DNA of 64,000 nucleotides from Halococcus saccharolyticus DSM 5350 (GCF_000336915.1 NZ_AOMD01000015.1:57157-121156), one strand, 5' to 3'; counted from the first letter of the stretch, positions 16,859 through 23,784 are shown. The notes: generated from the sequence alone by a model not told the origin. Translations and numbers: made by a program.

Positions 16859-18042
16859 TTTCGATCAGCAAACTCCTCTGTGACCTCGACGCAGAGGGCG
16901 ACGGTCTTCGATACGATGCTGCCAGCGAATCTTCAAAGCCCCAGATCACCGATCGCAAGCAACAGCAGCCGGTCGTCGTCTGGAACCTCACCAAGCAGTG
17001 CAATCTCTATTGCTCCCACTGCTATGCGGCCGCCGATACTGAAACCGCGCAGGGCGAACTCACTACTGAAGAAGGTAAACGCCTACTGGATGACCTCGCC
17101 GAGTATGCGGTTCCAGTAGTGTTGTTTTCCGGTGGAGAACCCCTCGTCCGCGACGATCTGAACGAACTGATCAGGTATGCCGATTCGAGAGGTATCCGTC
17201 CTGTTCTCTCGACAAACGGCACGCTAATCACCCCCGAAGGCGCTCGGAACCTGCGTGAGGCGGGGCTCGAGTATGCTGGAATCTCGGTTGATGGACTCCC
17301 CGAACGAAACGATGCGTTCCGTGGACAGGACGGTGCATTCGATGCTGCTGTTCGCGGGATTAGAGCGTGTCTCGACGCCGGACTCAAGACTGGGCTTCGG
17401 TACACGATCACCAAGCAGAATGCAGGTGATCTCTCCGGTGTCATTGATCTCCTCCACGACGAAGGCGTCAATCGGTTCTGCTTCTATCACCTCGATTACG
17501 GTGGCCGTGGTGCGGACATCGTCGACCTCGATCTCCCCCCAGAAGAGAAGCGGGCTGCCGTGAAGCGACTCTGTGATCTCACTCGAAGGTACTACGACCA
17601 AGACGAGGAGATCGAGACGCTACTCGTCGGTAACTACGCGGATGCTGCCTATCTCGTGGAATACGCGCGTCAGTATCTGAGTGAGTCCAAAGCTGAACGA
17701 ATATACGACTACCTCCGCCGGAATGGGGGCGATCCAACTGGCGAGCGTGTCGCCGACATCGACTACCAGGGTAACGTCCATCTCACACAGTTCTGGCAGA
17801 ACTATAGCCTCGGAAACGTCCGTGATCGCCCATTCAGTGCTATCTGGGAAGACGAATCAAACCCTCTGTTGAAGGCGTTGCGTAACCGAGAGCAGCGATT
17901 ATCAGGTCAATGTGCCCGATGCCAGTATCAGAACATTTGTCGCGGGGCGTCACGTCTCCGCGCGCTCGCCGTTCACGACGACCCGTTCGCGCCTGATCCG
18001 CAGTGTTATCTCACAGACGGTGAAATCGCCTCGAATGCATAA
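16855..18042 (+). CDS. Radical SAM/SPASM enzyme, AhbC/NirJ-like (heme biosynthesis)
   Basis: This 395-residue enzyme starts at GTG inside the previous stop (GTGA). The N-terminus ISISKLLCDLDAEGDGLRYD followed by VVVWNLTKQCNLYCSHCYAA, with C-x3-C-x2-C for the [4Fe-4S]-SAM cluster at about 54-61, is characteristic of NirJ and AhbC. LFSGGEPLVRDDL is the GGE motif. The C-terminal SPASM region has CARCQYQNICRGASR and a final Cys (DPQCYLTDGE). NirJ/AhbC enzymes remove side chains from didecarboxysiroheme on the way to heme d1 or heme b in archaea. Since no cd1 nitrite reductase is visible and nirK is copper-dependent, a heme b role (AhbC or AhbD) is likelier. It is downstream of the denitrification-type promoter element, which suggests heme supply for NorB and nitrate reductase. 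Confidence 0.75.
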   Translation: MISISKLLCDLDAEGDGLRYDAASESSKPQITDRKQQQPVVVWNLTKQCNLYCSHCYAAADTETAQGELTTEEGKRLLDDLAEYAVPVVLFSGGEPLVRDDLNELIRYADSRGIRPVLSTNGTLITPEGARNLREAGLEYAGISVDGLPERNDAFRGQDGAFDAAVRGIRACLDAGLKTGLRYTITKQNAGDLSGVIDLLHDEGVNRFCFYHLDYGGRGADIVDLDLPPEEKRAAVKRLCDLTRRYYDQDEEIETLLVGNYADAAYLVEYARQYLSESKAERIYDYLRRNGGDPTGERVADIDYQGNVHLTQFWQNYSLGNVRDRPFSAIWEDESNPLLKALRNREQRLSGQCARCQYQNICRGASRLRALAVHDDPFAPDPQCYLTDGEIASNA

Positions 18043-18137
18043 TTCCGCTCACCGTCCGTCTTGTACCATCTCAAAGAATGGGCCATCAAGCGCTCACCCA
18101 CTGGGTTTGAAATGTATAGCCCTCCTAGTATGAGAAT

Positions 18138-18662
18138 ATGTCATCAATCGAACTAACGGACAGCCAGAAGAAGGTCCTCCAGACACTGGTCGATCTCTAC
18201 CGCGAGAGTGAAACCGCGATCAAAGGCGAATCCGTCGCGGAGATGATCGATCGCAAGCCCGGCACGATCCGCAATCAGATGCAGAGCCTCAAAGCACTTC
18301 AGCTCGTCAAGGGCGTTTCGGGCCCCAAAGGAGGGTATAAACCGACCGCGAACGCCTACAACGCGCTCGATATCCAGGAGATGGACGAACCTGCATCCGT
18401 CCCGCTCACCCTCAATGACGAGCGTATTGAGACCGTGAACGTCCAGGAGATCGATTTCCTCAGCGTCCATCACCCTGAGAAGTGTCGCGCGGAGATTCAC
18501 ATTCAAGGGTCGACGGAGGACTTTCAAGACGGTGATACTGTTACCGTAGGACCGACCCCGAAATCGCGTCTCGCCATTACCGGACGGATCGATGGTATTG
18601 TCGATACTGACAACATCCTGGTGCTTGACACCGAGAGCATGGATGCACCTGTCGACAACTGA
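18138..18662 (+). CDS. Winged-helix transcriptional regulator with C-terminal sensor domain
   Basis: This 174-residue protein has a winged helix in residues 1-75 (LTDSQKKVLQTLVDLY, DRKPGTIRNQMQSLKALQLVKG, PKGGYKPTANAYNAL), a pattern resembling Rrf2/MarR-like haloarchaeal regulators. A beta-rich C-terminal domain of about 90 residues ends GPTPKSRLAITGRIDGIVD. No cysteines that would bind an Fe-S cluster are conserved around the helix-turn-helix; the single Cys is at about 117. Target genes are unknown. It sits between the two radical-SAM loci. Confidence 0.7.
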   Translation: MSSIELTDSQKKVLQTLVDLYRESETAIKGESVAEMIDRKPGTIRNQMQSLKALQLVKGVSGPKGGYKPTANAYNALDIQEMDEPASVPLTLNDERIETVNVQEIDFLSVHHPEKCRAEIHIQGSTEDFQDGDTVTVGPTPKSRLAITGRIDGIVDTDNILVLDTESMDAPVDN

Positions 18663-18716
18663 TATCTCAATTGTAGTCGGGAACCCCCAGCATTCACGCC
18701 TGGGAAGCTGTCACTG

Positions 18717-19058
18717 TTATTCTCCATTTGATAGTGAATCCGGATCAAACAACTTCAGCGCTGTCTGAACGTCAGATCGGTCCTCGGACCGAGCGTTTCG
18801 AAGTGATTGCGTCGGCGGAGCCACCAACTCAGTAACGAGCGTGTCCGCCATGTCGGCGATGATCTCGCGCTGCGATTCAGTGAGGTTTCCCTGATTTCCT
18901 AGCTTCGTGAAAGCTGTCTCGAGTTCCCGCTGCTTGATCCGTTCTGCGTGAGCGTGAATGTGCTCGATAGCTCGCTCTCGTGAGGGATCTGGATCCACTG
19001 GTCGTCCTGATGCGTGATTCCGACGGCTCTGAACACTGTTCTCGGTACTTTGGGTCAT
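18717..19058 (-). CDS. Free-standing glutamyl-tRNA reductase dimerisation-like domain
   Basis: This 113-residue protein resembles only the C-terminal dimerisation domain of HemA: RAIEHIHAHAERIKQRELETAF, then LTESQREIIADMADTLVTEL and APPTQSLRNARSEDRSDVQT, ending LKLFDPD. Full glutamyl-tRNA reductase is about 430 residues, and the tRNA- and NADPH-binding parts are absent. The frame is clean with its own ATG, 14 bases behind the radical-SAM stop, so it appears to be an independent gene at the end of a three-gene operon. It might regulate HemA by hetero-oligomer formation, or be a moonlighting scaffold. Either idea is inference. Confidence 0.65.
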   Translation of the reverse strand: MTQSTENSVQSRRNHASGRPVDPDPSRERAIEHIHAHAERIKQRELETAFTKLGNQGNLTESQREIIADMADTLVTELVAPPTQSLRNARSEDRSDVQTALKLFDPDSLSNGE

Positions 19059-19072
19059 CGATGAGTAGTCTC

Positions 19073-20175
19073 TCAGGCGGTGAACTGCTGTTCGGGAAGC
19101 GCTCCATCGTACTCATCCGGCGTGTACGCGCAGAGCGGATCACTTGCCAGTGGGTCACCAGTGTACGCGTACGCTCGCGACCGGCTCCCGCCGCAAACGT
19201 GCTGGTACTCACACGCGCCGCACTTGCCCTGGAAGGCGTCCGGGTCTCGAAGAGTTTGGAACAGCTCTGATTCTCGGTACACGTCGACGATACTCTCGTG
19301 TTTGACGTTCCGGCTGTTTCGGGCAGAAAACCCGAGGGATACACTTCGCCAGTATGGTTGATGAACGCGAACCCGTTCCCGGCGGTGATTCCGAGCCGCC
19401 GGCCGATGCCGTCCTCCGCTGGCTTACGGGTAGCATGGTCGGCACGGTCCCGTTCGATCGCAACACGTCGATAGTGAGGTGCCTCGGTCGTCTTGATCCC
19501 GAACGATGCCTCATCGCTGACGGTACACAGCCATTCCAAGACTCGTTCTGCACGGTCGGGTGAAATCGGATCGAGGACTCGCCCGCGGCCGATCGGGACG
19601 AGGAAAAACACCGACCAGAGTACAGCACCGAGATCCGCAACGAGATCCCTAATAGCAGGGAGTTCGTCGACGGTCTCTGCACAGACGGTCGTGTTGATCT
19701 GTATCGGCAGTCCGGCCGCCTGAGCGTCACGTGCTGCTTGCAGGGTTTGGTCGAAACTGCCCCGTTCCTGACGGAGCTCGTCGTGTGTCGTGGCCGACCC
19801 GCCATCGATACTTAGTGCCATGCGGCGAAGGCCGGCATCGGCCACCGTCTGGATCCGATCGGCGGTGAGCGATGTCGTCCCACTCGGCGTGAGCGTCATC
19901 CGAAGCCCGTTGTCGGTTCCGTAGTCGACGAGTTCGGTGGTGTCATCCCGAGCGAGCGGATCACCACCTGACAACACGACGAGTTGTCCGTCGCCGAAGG
20001 CGCGTACATCGTCCAGAAGCTCCTTGCCCTCTGCTGTCGTGAGTTCGTCCGGATCTCGCTGCGGGTGCGCGTCTGCTCGACAGTGTTTGCAGGCGAGGTC
20101 ACACGCCTGCGTTACCTCCCAGATGAGAACGAACGGTCTTTGGGTGGTGTCGATCTCCCGTGGATTCCTCGGCAT
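19073..20175 (-). pseudogene. Radical SAM/SPASM protein (TIGR04053-like), interrupted by a one-base deletion
   Basis: The first 288 or so codons read well: WEVTQACDLACKHCRADA (C-x3-C-x2-C), VVLSGGDPLARDDT, SVFFLVPIGRGR, and VYPSGFLPETAG near 19310. There the frame is lost. Restoring one A (GGAAC to GGAAAC, near 19310 on the plus strand) yields NVKHESIVDVYRESELFQTL followed by the SPASM Cys cluster CGACEYQHVCGGSRSRAYAY and LASDPLCAYTPDEYD, ending at 19073. Length then becomes normal (about 367 residues). The enzyme would modify or use the CGCGG protein encoded three bases upstream. The lesion is either an inactivating mutation or a homopolymer error. Without repair the protein would lose its auxiliary cluster. 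Confidence 0.8.
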
Positions 20176-20178
20176 CGA

Positions 20179-20481
20179 TTAGACGTGGACGCGGGTGACG
20201 TGGCCACCGCAACCACACTGTTCGACGTAGCTCCACTCGATATCGCCGCCGTACTCGTCGGCGAGCGCCCCGAAGAGGTACTCTCGTGGATGGCCGTGAT
20301 CTCCATGCGTGACGAGATTCACGTGGTTGCCTGATTCCGTGTGATCGATCGCGTCGATAGCCTGCTCGATAACGAGCGTACTGTCGTCGGCGTGGTGAGG
20401 CTTTTCGAGATTCGCCGACCACGAATTGTCATGCATACGATCGGTAATCGGTTCGGCATCGTTGTGGGAGACGCTCGCCAT
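20179..20481 (-). CDS. CGCGG-family small protein, putative radical-SAM-modified peptide
   Basis: The protein is 100 residues from ATG 20481 (MASVSHNDAEPITDRMHDNS). The conserved features are NHVNLVTHGDHGHPREYLF, rich in His, and the C-terminus EQCGCGGHVTRVHV with the Cys-Gly-Cys-Gly-Gly core. This matches the family I know as CGCGG rSAM-modified RiPP candidates, which occur next to TIGR04053-type radical-SAM enzymes. Here that enzyme begins three bases after the stop. A palindromic element lies 37 bases before the start. An upstream in-frame ATG (20562) would pass through that element and is less likely. A metal-binding or redox role for the CGCGG tail is conceivable. Confidence 0.8.
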   Translation of the reverse strand: MASVSHNDAEPITDRMHDNSWSANLEKPHHADDSTLVIEQAIDAIDHTESGNHVNLVTHGDHGHPREYLFGALADEYGGDIEWSYVEQCGCGGHVTRVHV

Positions 20482-20518
20482 ATTCGGTCTTCGGCTCGTG
20501 GGCTGGAAAGCAAATCCC

Positions 20519-20530
20519 CGAACGTGTTCG
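20519..20530 (-). promoter_or_regulatory. Denitrification-type palindrome, site 3 (CGAACGTGTTCG)
   Basis: Arms CGAAC/GTTCG are perfect (flanked by C and G, giving CCGAAC/GTTCGG). It ends 37 bases before the CGCGG gene start on the minus strand. Confidence 0.65.
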
Positions 20531-20592
20531 GAGATGGTGGAGCAGGATGGAATGAGATTCACTCTGACGATCCGATACTGACGAGTGGACTC

Positions 20593-20604
20593 TGAACATC
20601 TTCG
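20593..20604 (+). promoter_or_regulatory. Denitrification-type palindrome, site 4 (TGAACATCTTCG)
   Basis: One base differs from the left arm CGAA. It ends 38 bases before the ATG at 20643 of the first DUF2249 gene and lies divergently opposite site 3, 62 bases away. Confidence 0.6.
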
Positions 20605-20642
20605 GGAAAGTATTCGTGAGAGTGTGGCCCATCAACGAAACC

Positions 20643-20912
20643 ATGCCCGCTGTCGAAGAGTACGTGATGGGCACTGAAGCGCCATCAGACCGAGCGCGAG
20701 AGACCATGGACGCCCGCGAGCTCCCGCCGCCACAACCGCTCCAGAACACCCTCGAACGCCTCGTCGAGCTGGATGATGAAACCGTGTTGGTGCAATTAAA
20801 TGACCGTGCTCCACAACACCTGTATCCGAAACTCGCCGATCGTGGATACGAGTACGAGACGATCGAGACGGAACTCGGTGTCGTCACTGTCATCTGGTCC
20901 CCGGACCCGTAA
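20643..20912 (+). CDS. DUF2249 protein 1
   Basis: This 89-residue protein carries a DUF2249 domain: DARELPPPQPLQNTLERLVEL, then DETVLVQLNDRAPQHLYPKL, then YEYETIETELGVVTVIW. The family has a two-layer fold related to TusA/SirA and is frequent beside denitrification genes, where it is proposed to help redox-enzyme or cofactor assembly. The proline triplet and the N-D-R-x-P strand turn are typical. The start at ATG 20643 is supported by the spacing to the upstream palindrome. Two more copies follow on the other strand. Confidence 0.8.
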   Translation: MPAVEEYVMGTEAPSDRARETMDARELPPPQPLQNTLERLVELDDETVLVQLNDRAPQHLYPKLADRGYEYETIETELGVVTVIWSPDP

Positions 20913-20981
20913 CCCGAGCGAGACTGCTCACATCTCAAATCCCGTTGACGGACACGAAATCAGACTGGTCCGGTAAGTCGC

Positions 20982-21215
20982 TCACTTCTTTGGGAGCGTG
21001 GCTACGAACTCGTTCTCACCACGTTCTTCGACTTCGTACCCTTCGGTGTCGAATTCAGGGACTTCAGCCTGCATCTCGTAGAACAGCGGCTTCGGGTCGT
21101 GGTCGTTGACCAGCGTTAGCGTTTCGCCACTGTCCAGTCCCGCGAACGCGTCGTGGATCTTCGGATGGCGCTCCGGAGCCGGGACATCGCGGAGATCGAG
21201 CGTCTGTTCTGACAT
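20982..21215 (-). CDS. DUF2249 protein 2
   Basis: The 77-residue form starting MSEQTLDLRDVPAPERHPKI is preferred to a longer one from 21296, which would run through the palindrome at 21256. DLRDVPAPERHPKIHDAFAGL, GETLTLVNDHDPKPLFYEM and NEFVATLPKK follow the DUF2249 pattern closely, including the N-D-H-D-P-K-P-L turn. It is the most canonical of the three. Function in the family is not proven. Confidence 0.8.
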   Translation of the reverse strand: MSEQTLDLRDVPAPERHPKIHDAFAGLDSGETLTLVNDHDPKPLFYEMQAEVPEFDTEGYEVEERGENEFVATLPKK

Positions 21216-21255
21216 ACGGCTGCTCGTACTCCTCCGGGACCCCAAGGCGTTTTCC

Positions 21256-21267
21256 CGAAGATGTTCG
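21256..21267 (-). promoter_or_regulatory. Denitrification-type palindrome, site 5 (CGAAGATGTTCG)
   Basis: Arms CGAA/TTCG are perfect. It ends 40 bases before the start of DUF2249 protein 2 and directly abuts the stop of DUF2249 protein 3, giving the downstream gene its own promoter. Confidence 0.6.
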
Positions 21268-21268
21268 G

Positions 21269-21505
21269 TCAGTCGTGCGTGATCGACACGCGCCACTCGT
21301 CGTCTCCAGTATGTGTCGTCTCGTAGACGAAGCCACGTCGTTCGAGAACGGTGTAGAGCGGTTCAGGCTCGAAGCTATTGATGAGAACGAGCGTCTCGTC
21401 CTCATCGAGCTCTTTGAGCGCTGTCATGATGTCAGTAAACGGTTCGCCGTCAATCGTTCGGACGTCGAGCTCTTGGGTTCCCTCAATGGTTGGTTCGATA
21501 CTCAT
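21269..21505 (-). CDS. DUF2249 protein 3
   Basis: This 78-residue DUF2249 protein reads MSIEPTIEGTQELDVRTIDG, then DIMTALKELDEDETLVLINS, FEPEPLYTVLERRGFVYETT and DEWRVSITHD. It retains the F-E-P-E-P-L turn that corresponds to N-D-H-D-P in copy 2. The gene is followed after only a few dozen bases by copy 2 on the same strand, but each has its own palindrome at 39-40 bases, so they may be transcribed separately under the same control. Confidence 0.78.
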   Translation of the reverse strand: MSIEPTIEGTQELDVRTIDGEPFTDIMTALKELDEDETLVLINSFEPEPLYTVLERRGFVYETTHTGDDEWRVSITHD

Positions 21506-21544
21506 GCATGGTCCTTCATGAGCGACACAAATGGCCGTTCCGCC

Positions 21545-21556
21545 GATGATGTTCGT
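21545..21556 (-). promoter_or_regulatory. Denitrification-type palindrome, site 6 (CGATGATGTTCG)
   Basis: One mismatch in the left arm. It ends 39 bases before the start of DUF2249 protein 3. Confidence 0.5.
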
Positions 21557-21581
21557 CTCCTCGAGTCCCTCATCCCGTGAC

Positions 21582-21595
21582 CGAACATGTTCGGG
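21582..21595 (+). promoter_or_regulatory. Denitrification-type palindrome, site 7 (CCGAACATGTTCGG)
   Basis: A perfect 14-base palindrome, the best copy in the window. It lies 44 bases before the ATG of the DmsR-type regulator at 21640 and 25 bases from site 6 of the divergent gene, so it may serve either. Confidence 0.65.
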
Positions 21596-21616
21596 AACAC
21601 TGATTGGGAGTCAGGC

Positions 21617-21628
21617 CGAATATATTCG
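21617..21628 (+). promoter_or_regulatory. Palindrome CGAATATATTCG overlapping the regulator core promoter
   Basis: A perfect 12-base palindrome ending 11 bases before ATG 21640 and containing the TATA-like ATATATT. Its position would make binding repressive, opposite to the activator-like placement of sites 1-6, suggesting autoregulation. Confidence 0.5.
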
Positions 21629-21639
21629 TACGAACACCG

Positions 21640-22293
21640 ATGCCACGAGCCAACCTCACGCTCACGATCCCTGAGAGCGTCTGGATCGGAGAGGTCTCAC
21701 GCGCACACCCGGAAGCAACGTTCCGCATCCTTGCGGCCCTCGCGGACGATGACGCTGGCGTTGGTCTCGCCGAAGTCACGAGCCAGAATCTCTCTTCGAT
21801 TCTCTCTGAGATCAATGCGAGTGACTCGATCGTCGAGCTCGACATCCTCCGCCAACATGGTGATGAGGCGCTGATTCAGTTCGAGACGACGATGCCGTTG
21901 TTGCTGTTCCCAGTCCAAGACTCGGGCGTCCCGCTCGAAATGCCGTTCACTATCGAAGAGGGAGAGGCCAACTGGGAGATTACCGCACCGCAGCGGCGTC
22001 TCTCCGAGCTCGGCAATCAGTTCGAACAGTTCGAGATCCCGTTCACGGTCAATGAAATCCACCAGCATATCGAACCAACGCAACTCCTCACCGACAGCCA
22101 ACTCGAACTCGTTCGGACAGCCATCGAGCAGGGCTACTACGATACGCCGCGACGTTGCTCGCTGACCGATCTCGCCGCCGAATCCGATGTGGCGAAATCA
22201 ACGTGTAGTGAAACCCTCCACCGGGCCGAAGAGAAGATCATGAAACGATTCGTCGAGGACCTTTCCGAAGCAACGTCGACGGAACGAACATGA
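21640..22293 (+). CDS. DmsR/HTH_10-type regulator, candidate master of the local regulon
   Basis: This 217-residue protein has an N-terminal sensor domain (LTLTIPESVWIGEVSRAHPE at residue 5 on) and a C-terminal HTH_10 domain at about 150-205 (LLTDSQLELVRTAIEQGYYD, LAAESDVAKSTCSETLHRAE). NarO, a DmsR-family protein, is known to control nitrate and nitrite reductase genes in haloarchaea through an N-terminal Cys cluster. This protein lacks that cluster; its only two cysteines lie in the HTH region. Its gene is preceded by two perfect palindromes. It is therefore a good candidate for the factor binding them, or a target of NarO. TTG 21604 would extend it through the palindrome and is unlikely. 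Confidence 0.82.
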   Translation: MPRANLTLTIPESVWIGEVSRAHPEATFRILAALADDDAGVGLAEVTSQNLSSILSEINASDSIVELDILRQHGDEALIQFETTMPLLLFPVQDSGVPLEMPFTIEEGEANWEITAPQRRLSELGNQFEQFEIPFTVNEIHQHIEPTQLLTDSQLELVRTAIEQGYYDTPRRCSLTDLAAESDVAKSTCSETLHRAEEKIMKRFVEDLSEATSTERT

Positions 22294-22370
22294 AATGTCG
22301 TGGCCGGGCTATCGTCAATAGCGGTGGCCAACGGTCGGCGTGAGAGTACACTTGCGGCACTGTGGAGAGA

Positions 22371-22814
22371 ATGACCACATTCAAGCCCTACATGACCGAT
22401 CACACAATCGAGCACGACGCGGCTTCCACCCAGGATCAAGGAATGGTACGTGATCCGTTCGCTGCTGACCATCCGCAGCTTCAAGACGTGCTCGATGCCC
22501 TCGATGATCCCGAATGCCGAACTATCATCAAACACATGGAGAAACCGATGACTGCAAAAGAGGTCTCGAACAGGTGTGACATTCCGCTCTCGACCACCTA
22601 CCGAAAGCTCGAGCTTCTCGTCGAGGCTTCATTGATCGAAGAGCAAACAGAAGTCAGAGTTAGTGGTCGACATACAGCACGATACGTACTGGATTTCGAG
22701 GAAGTAAACGTCGCCCTCGACGAGGATCGTTCGTTAGAGGTTGCGATTGAGCATCCCGAACGCACGCCGGATCAACAGCTCTCCGAACTTTGGGCGGAGG
22801 TGAGAAAGAAATGA
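22371..22814 (+). CDS. Winged-helix regulator (ArsR-like)
   Basis: This 147-residue protein has a clear winged helix at about 45-105 (LQDVLDALDDPECRTIIKHM, MTAKEVSNRCDIPLSTTYRK, LELLVEASLIEEQ, VSGRHTARYVLDF). It contains several possible starts; ATG 22371 was taken. The stop overlaps the start of the next membrane protein by four bases. This pairing of an HTH protein and a small membrane protein is widespread in haloarchaea; the signal sensed is not known. Confidence 0.75.
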   Translation: MTTFKPYMTDHTIEHDAASTQDQGMVRDPFAADHPQLQDVLDALDDPECRTIIKHMEKPMTAKEVSNRCDIPLSTTYRKLELLVEASLIEEQTEVRVSGRHTARYVLDFEEVNVALDEDRSLEVAIEHPERTPDQQLSELWAEVRKK

Positions 22815-23089
22815 CAGCACTCGTTGCGACTGCAGTGACCGTCCTCAAGGTGCTGAGCCTCTCGCTCGGCGGGCTGATAACGTACTTTTCGTACAAGGCA
22901 TATCGGAGAACCGGATCGCCCGCTCTTCGTGCACTCACGCTCGGGTTCGCGGTAATAACGCTCGGTGCGTTCGTGGCCGGTATTGTTGACCAAATCGTGC
23001 CGGTCGATCAGAGCCATGCACTCCTCGTCGAGAGTGCGTTCACCACGGGAGGATTTGCTATTATCCTGTACTCTCTCTACGTCGACTGA
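22811..23089 (+). CDS. DUF7521-type small membrane protein
   Basis: This 92-residue protein has three hydrophobic helices: VLKVLSLSLGGLITYFSYKAY, ALTLGFAVITLGAFVAGIV and ALLVESAFTTGGFAIILYSL. A short positively charged loop (YRRTGSPALRAL) separates the first two. It is translationally coupled to the preceding winged-helix regulator (ATGA overlap), suggesting a membrane-bound signalling partner. Function is unproven. The family name is from memory of this haloarchaeal gene pair. Confidence 0.7.
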   Translation: MTALVATAVTVLKVLSLSLGGLITYFSYKAYRRTGSPALRALTLGFAVITLGAFVAGIVDQIVPVDQSHALLVESAFTTGGFAIILYSLYVD

Positions 23090-23111
23090 GGTCGAAATCG
23101 TTGTCGCAAGC

Positions 23112-23633
23112 TCACTTCACCACGATGCCGCCTTTCATTCCCATCGCTCTGTGCGGCGTGCAGTAGTACTTGTAGGTGCCCGTGTCATCGAAGGTGTGTT
23201 CGAATGTGGCTCCCTCCGTGCTCTGCAGTTCACTCTCGAAGCTACTGTTCTGTGCCACCACGTCGTGATTCCCACCCTTCCCGGTCCATTTCCAGAGTAC
23301 CGTCGTTCCTGTACTGATTTCGATCGCCGGTGGAGCGAGGGCATACGCGCCATTGTTCCCCTGTGCACCCACCGAAACGGTGACCTCACTCGCCCCGGTC
23401 TTGTCCGCGACGCTGCTGTAGTTTCCAGTATCGCTGAGCCAGGCATCGAACGTACTTGTGCCACTACTGTTCGCTTCAGTTCCAGACGAAGGTGAGTTTG
23501 CCGTATCAGCAGGACCCTCCTCACCTGTTTCGGATGAATTGCCAGTACAACCAGCCAACACTGTTCCTCCAACGATGATCGTTGGCGTTGCTCTCAGAAA
23601 CGTCCGCCGGCTAACACTGGACAGGTGCGACAT
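23112..23633 (-). CDS. Halocyanin (membrane-anchored blue copper protein)
   Basis: This 173-residue protein has a Tat signal (SRRTFLRA), a lipobox VLAGC at about 28, an acidic Ser/Thr/Gly linker, and one plastocyanin-like domain. The type I copper ligands are visible: GNHDV (His), YYCTPH (Cys and His) and AMGMKG (Met). It is a lipid-anchored electron carrier outside the membrane. Divergent to norB and close to nirK, it likely shuttles electrons from the bc-type complex to nitrite reductase. A palindromic element lies 72 bases upstream. Confidence 0.9.
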   Translation of the reverse strand: MSHLSSVSRRTFLRATPTIIVGGTVLAGCTGNSSETGEEGPADTANSPSSGTEANSSGTSTFDAWLSDTGNYSSVADKTGASEVTVSVGAQGNNGAYALAPPAIEISTGTTVLWKWTGKGGNHDVVAQNSSFESELQSTEGATFEHTFDDTGTYKYYCTPHRAMGMKGGIVVK

Positions 23634-23705
23634 TGGGACTCTCCGGTAGTGCTATCAGTGGAAGCTACAAGGAACCGTTCTCGATTCCGAGTTACTGGGA
23701 ATTGC

Positions 23706-23717
23706 CGAATATGTTCG
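23706..23717 (+). promoter_or_regulatory. Denitrification-type palindrome, site 8 (CGAATATGTTCG)
   Basis: Identical in sequence to site 1. It lies between divergent halocyanin and norB genes, 67 bases before norB and 32 bases before the norB TATA element (ACATATAAT, 23748-23756). Confidence 0.6.
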
Positions 23718-23784
23718 TCAGGTTTCAATTGCTGAGAATCGGCCACGACATATAATGAGGTAGTCGGCGAACTCTCAGTGAACT

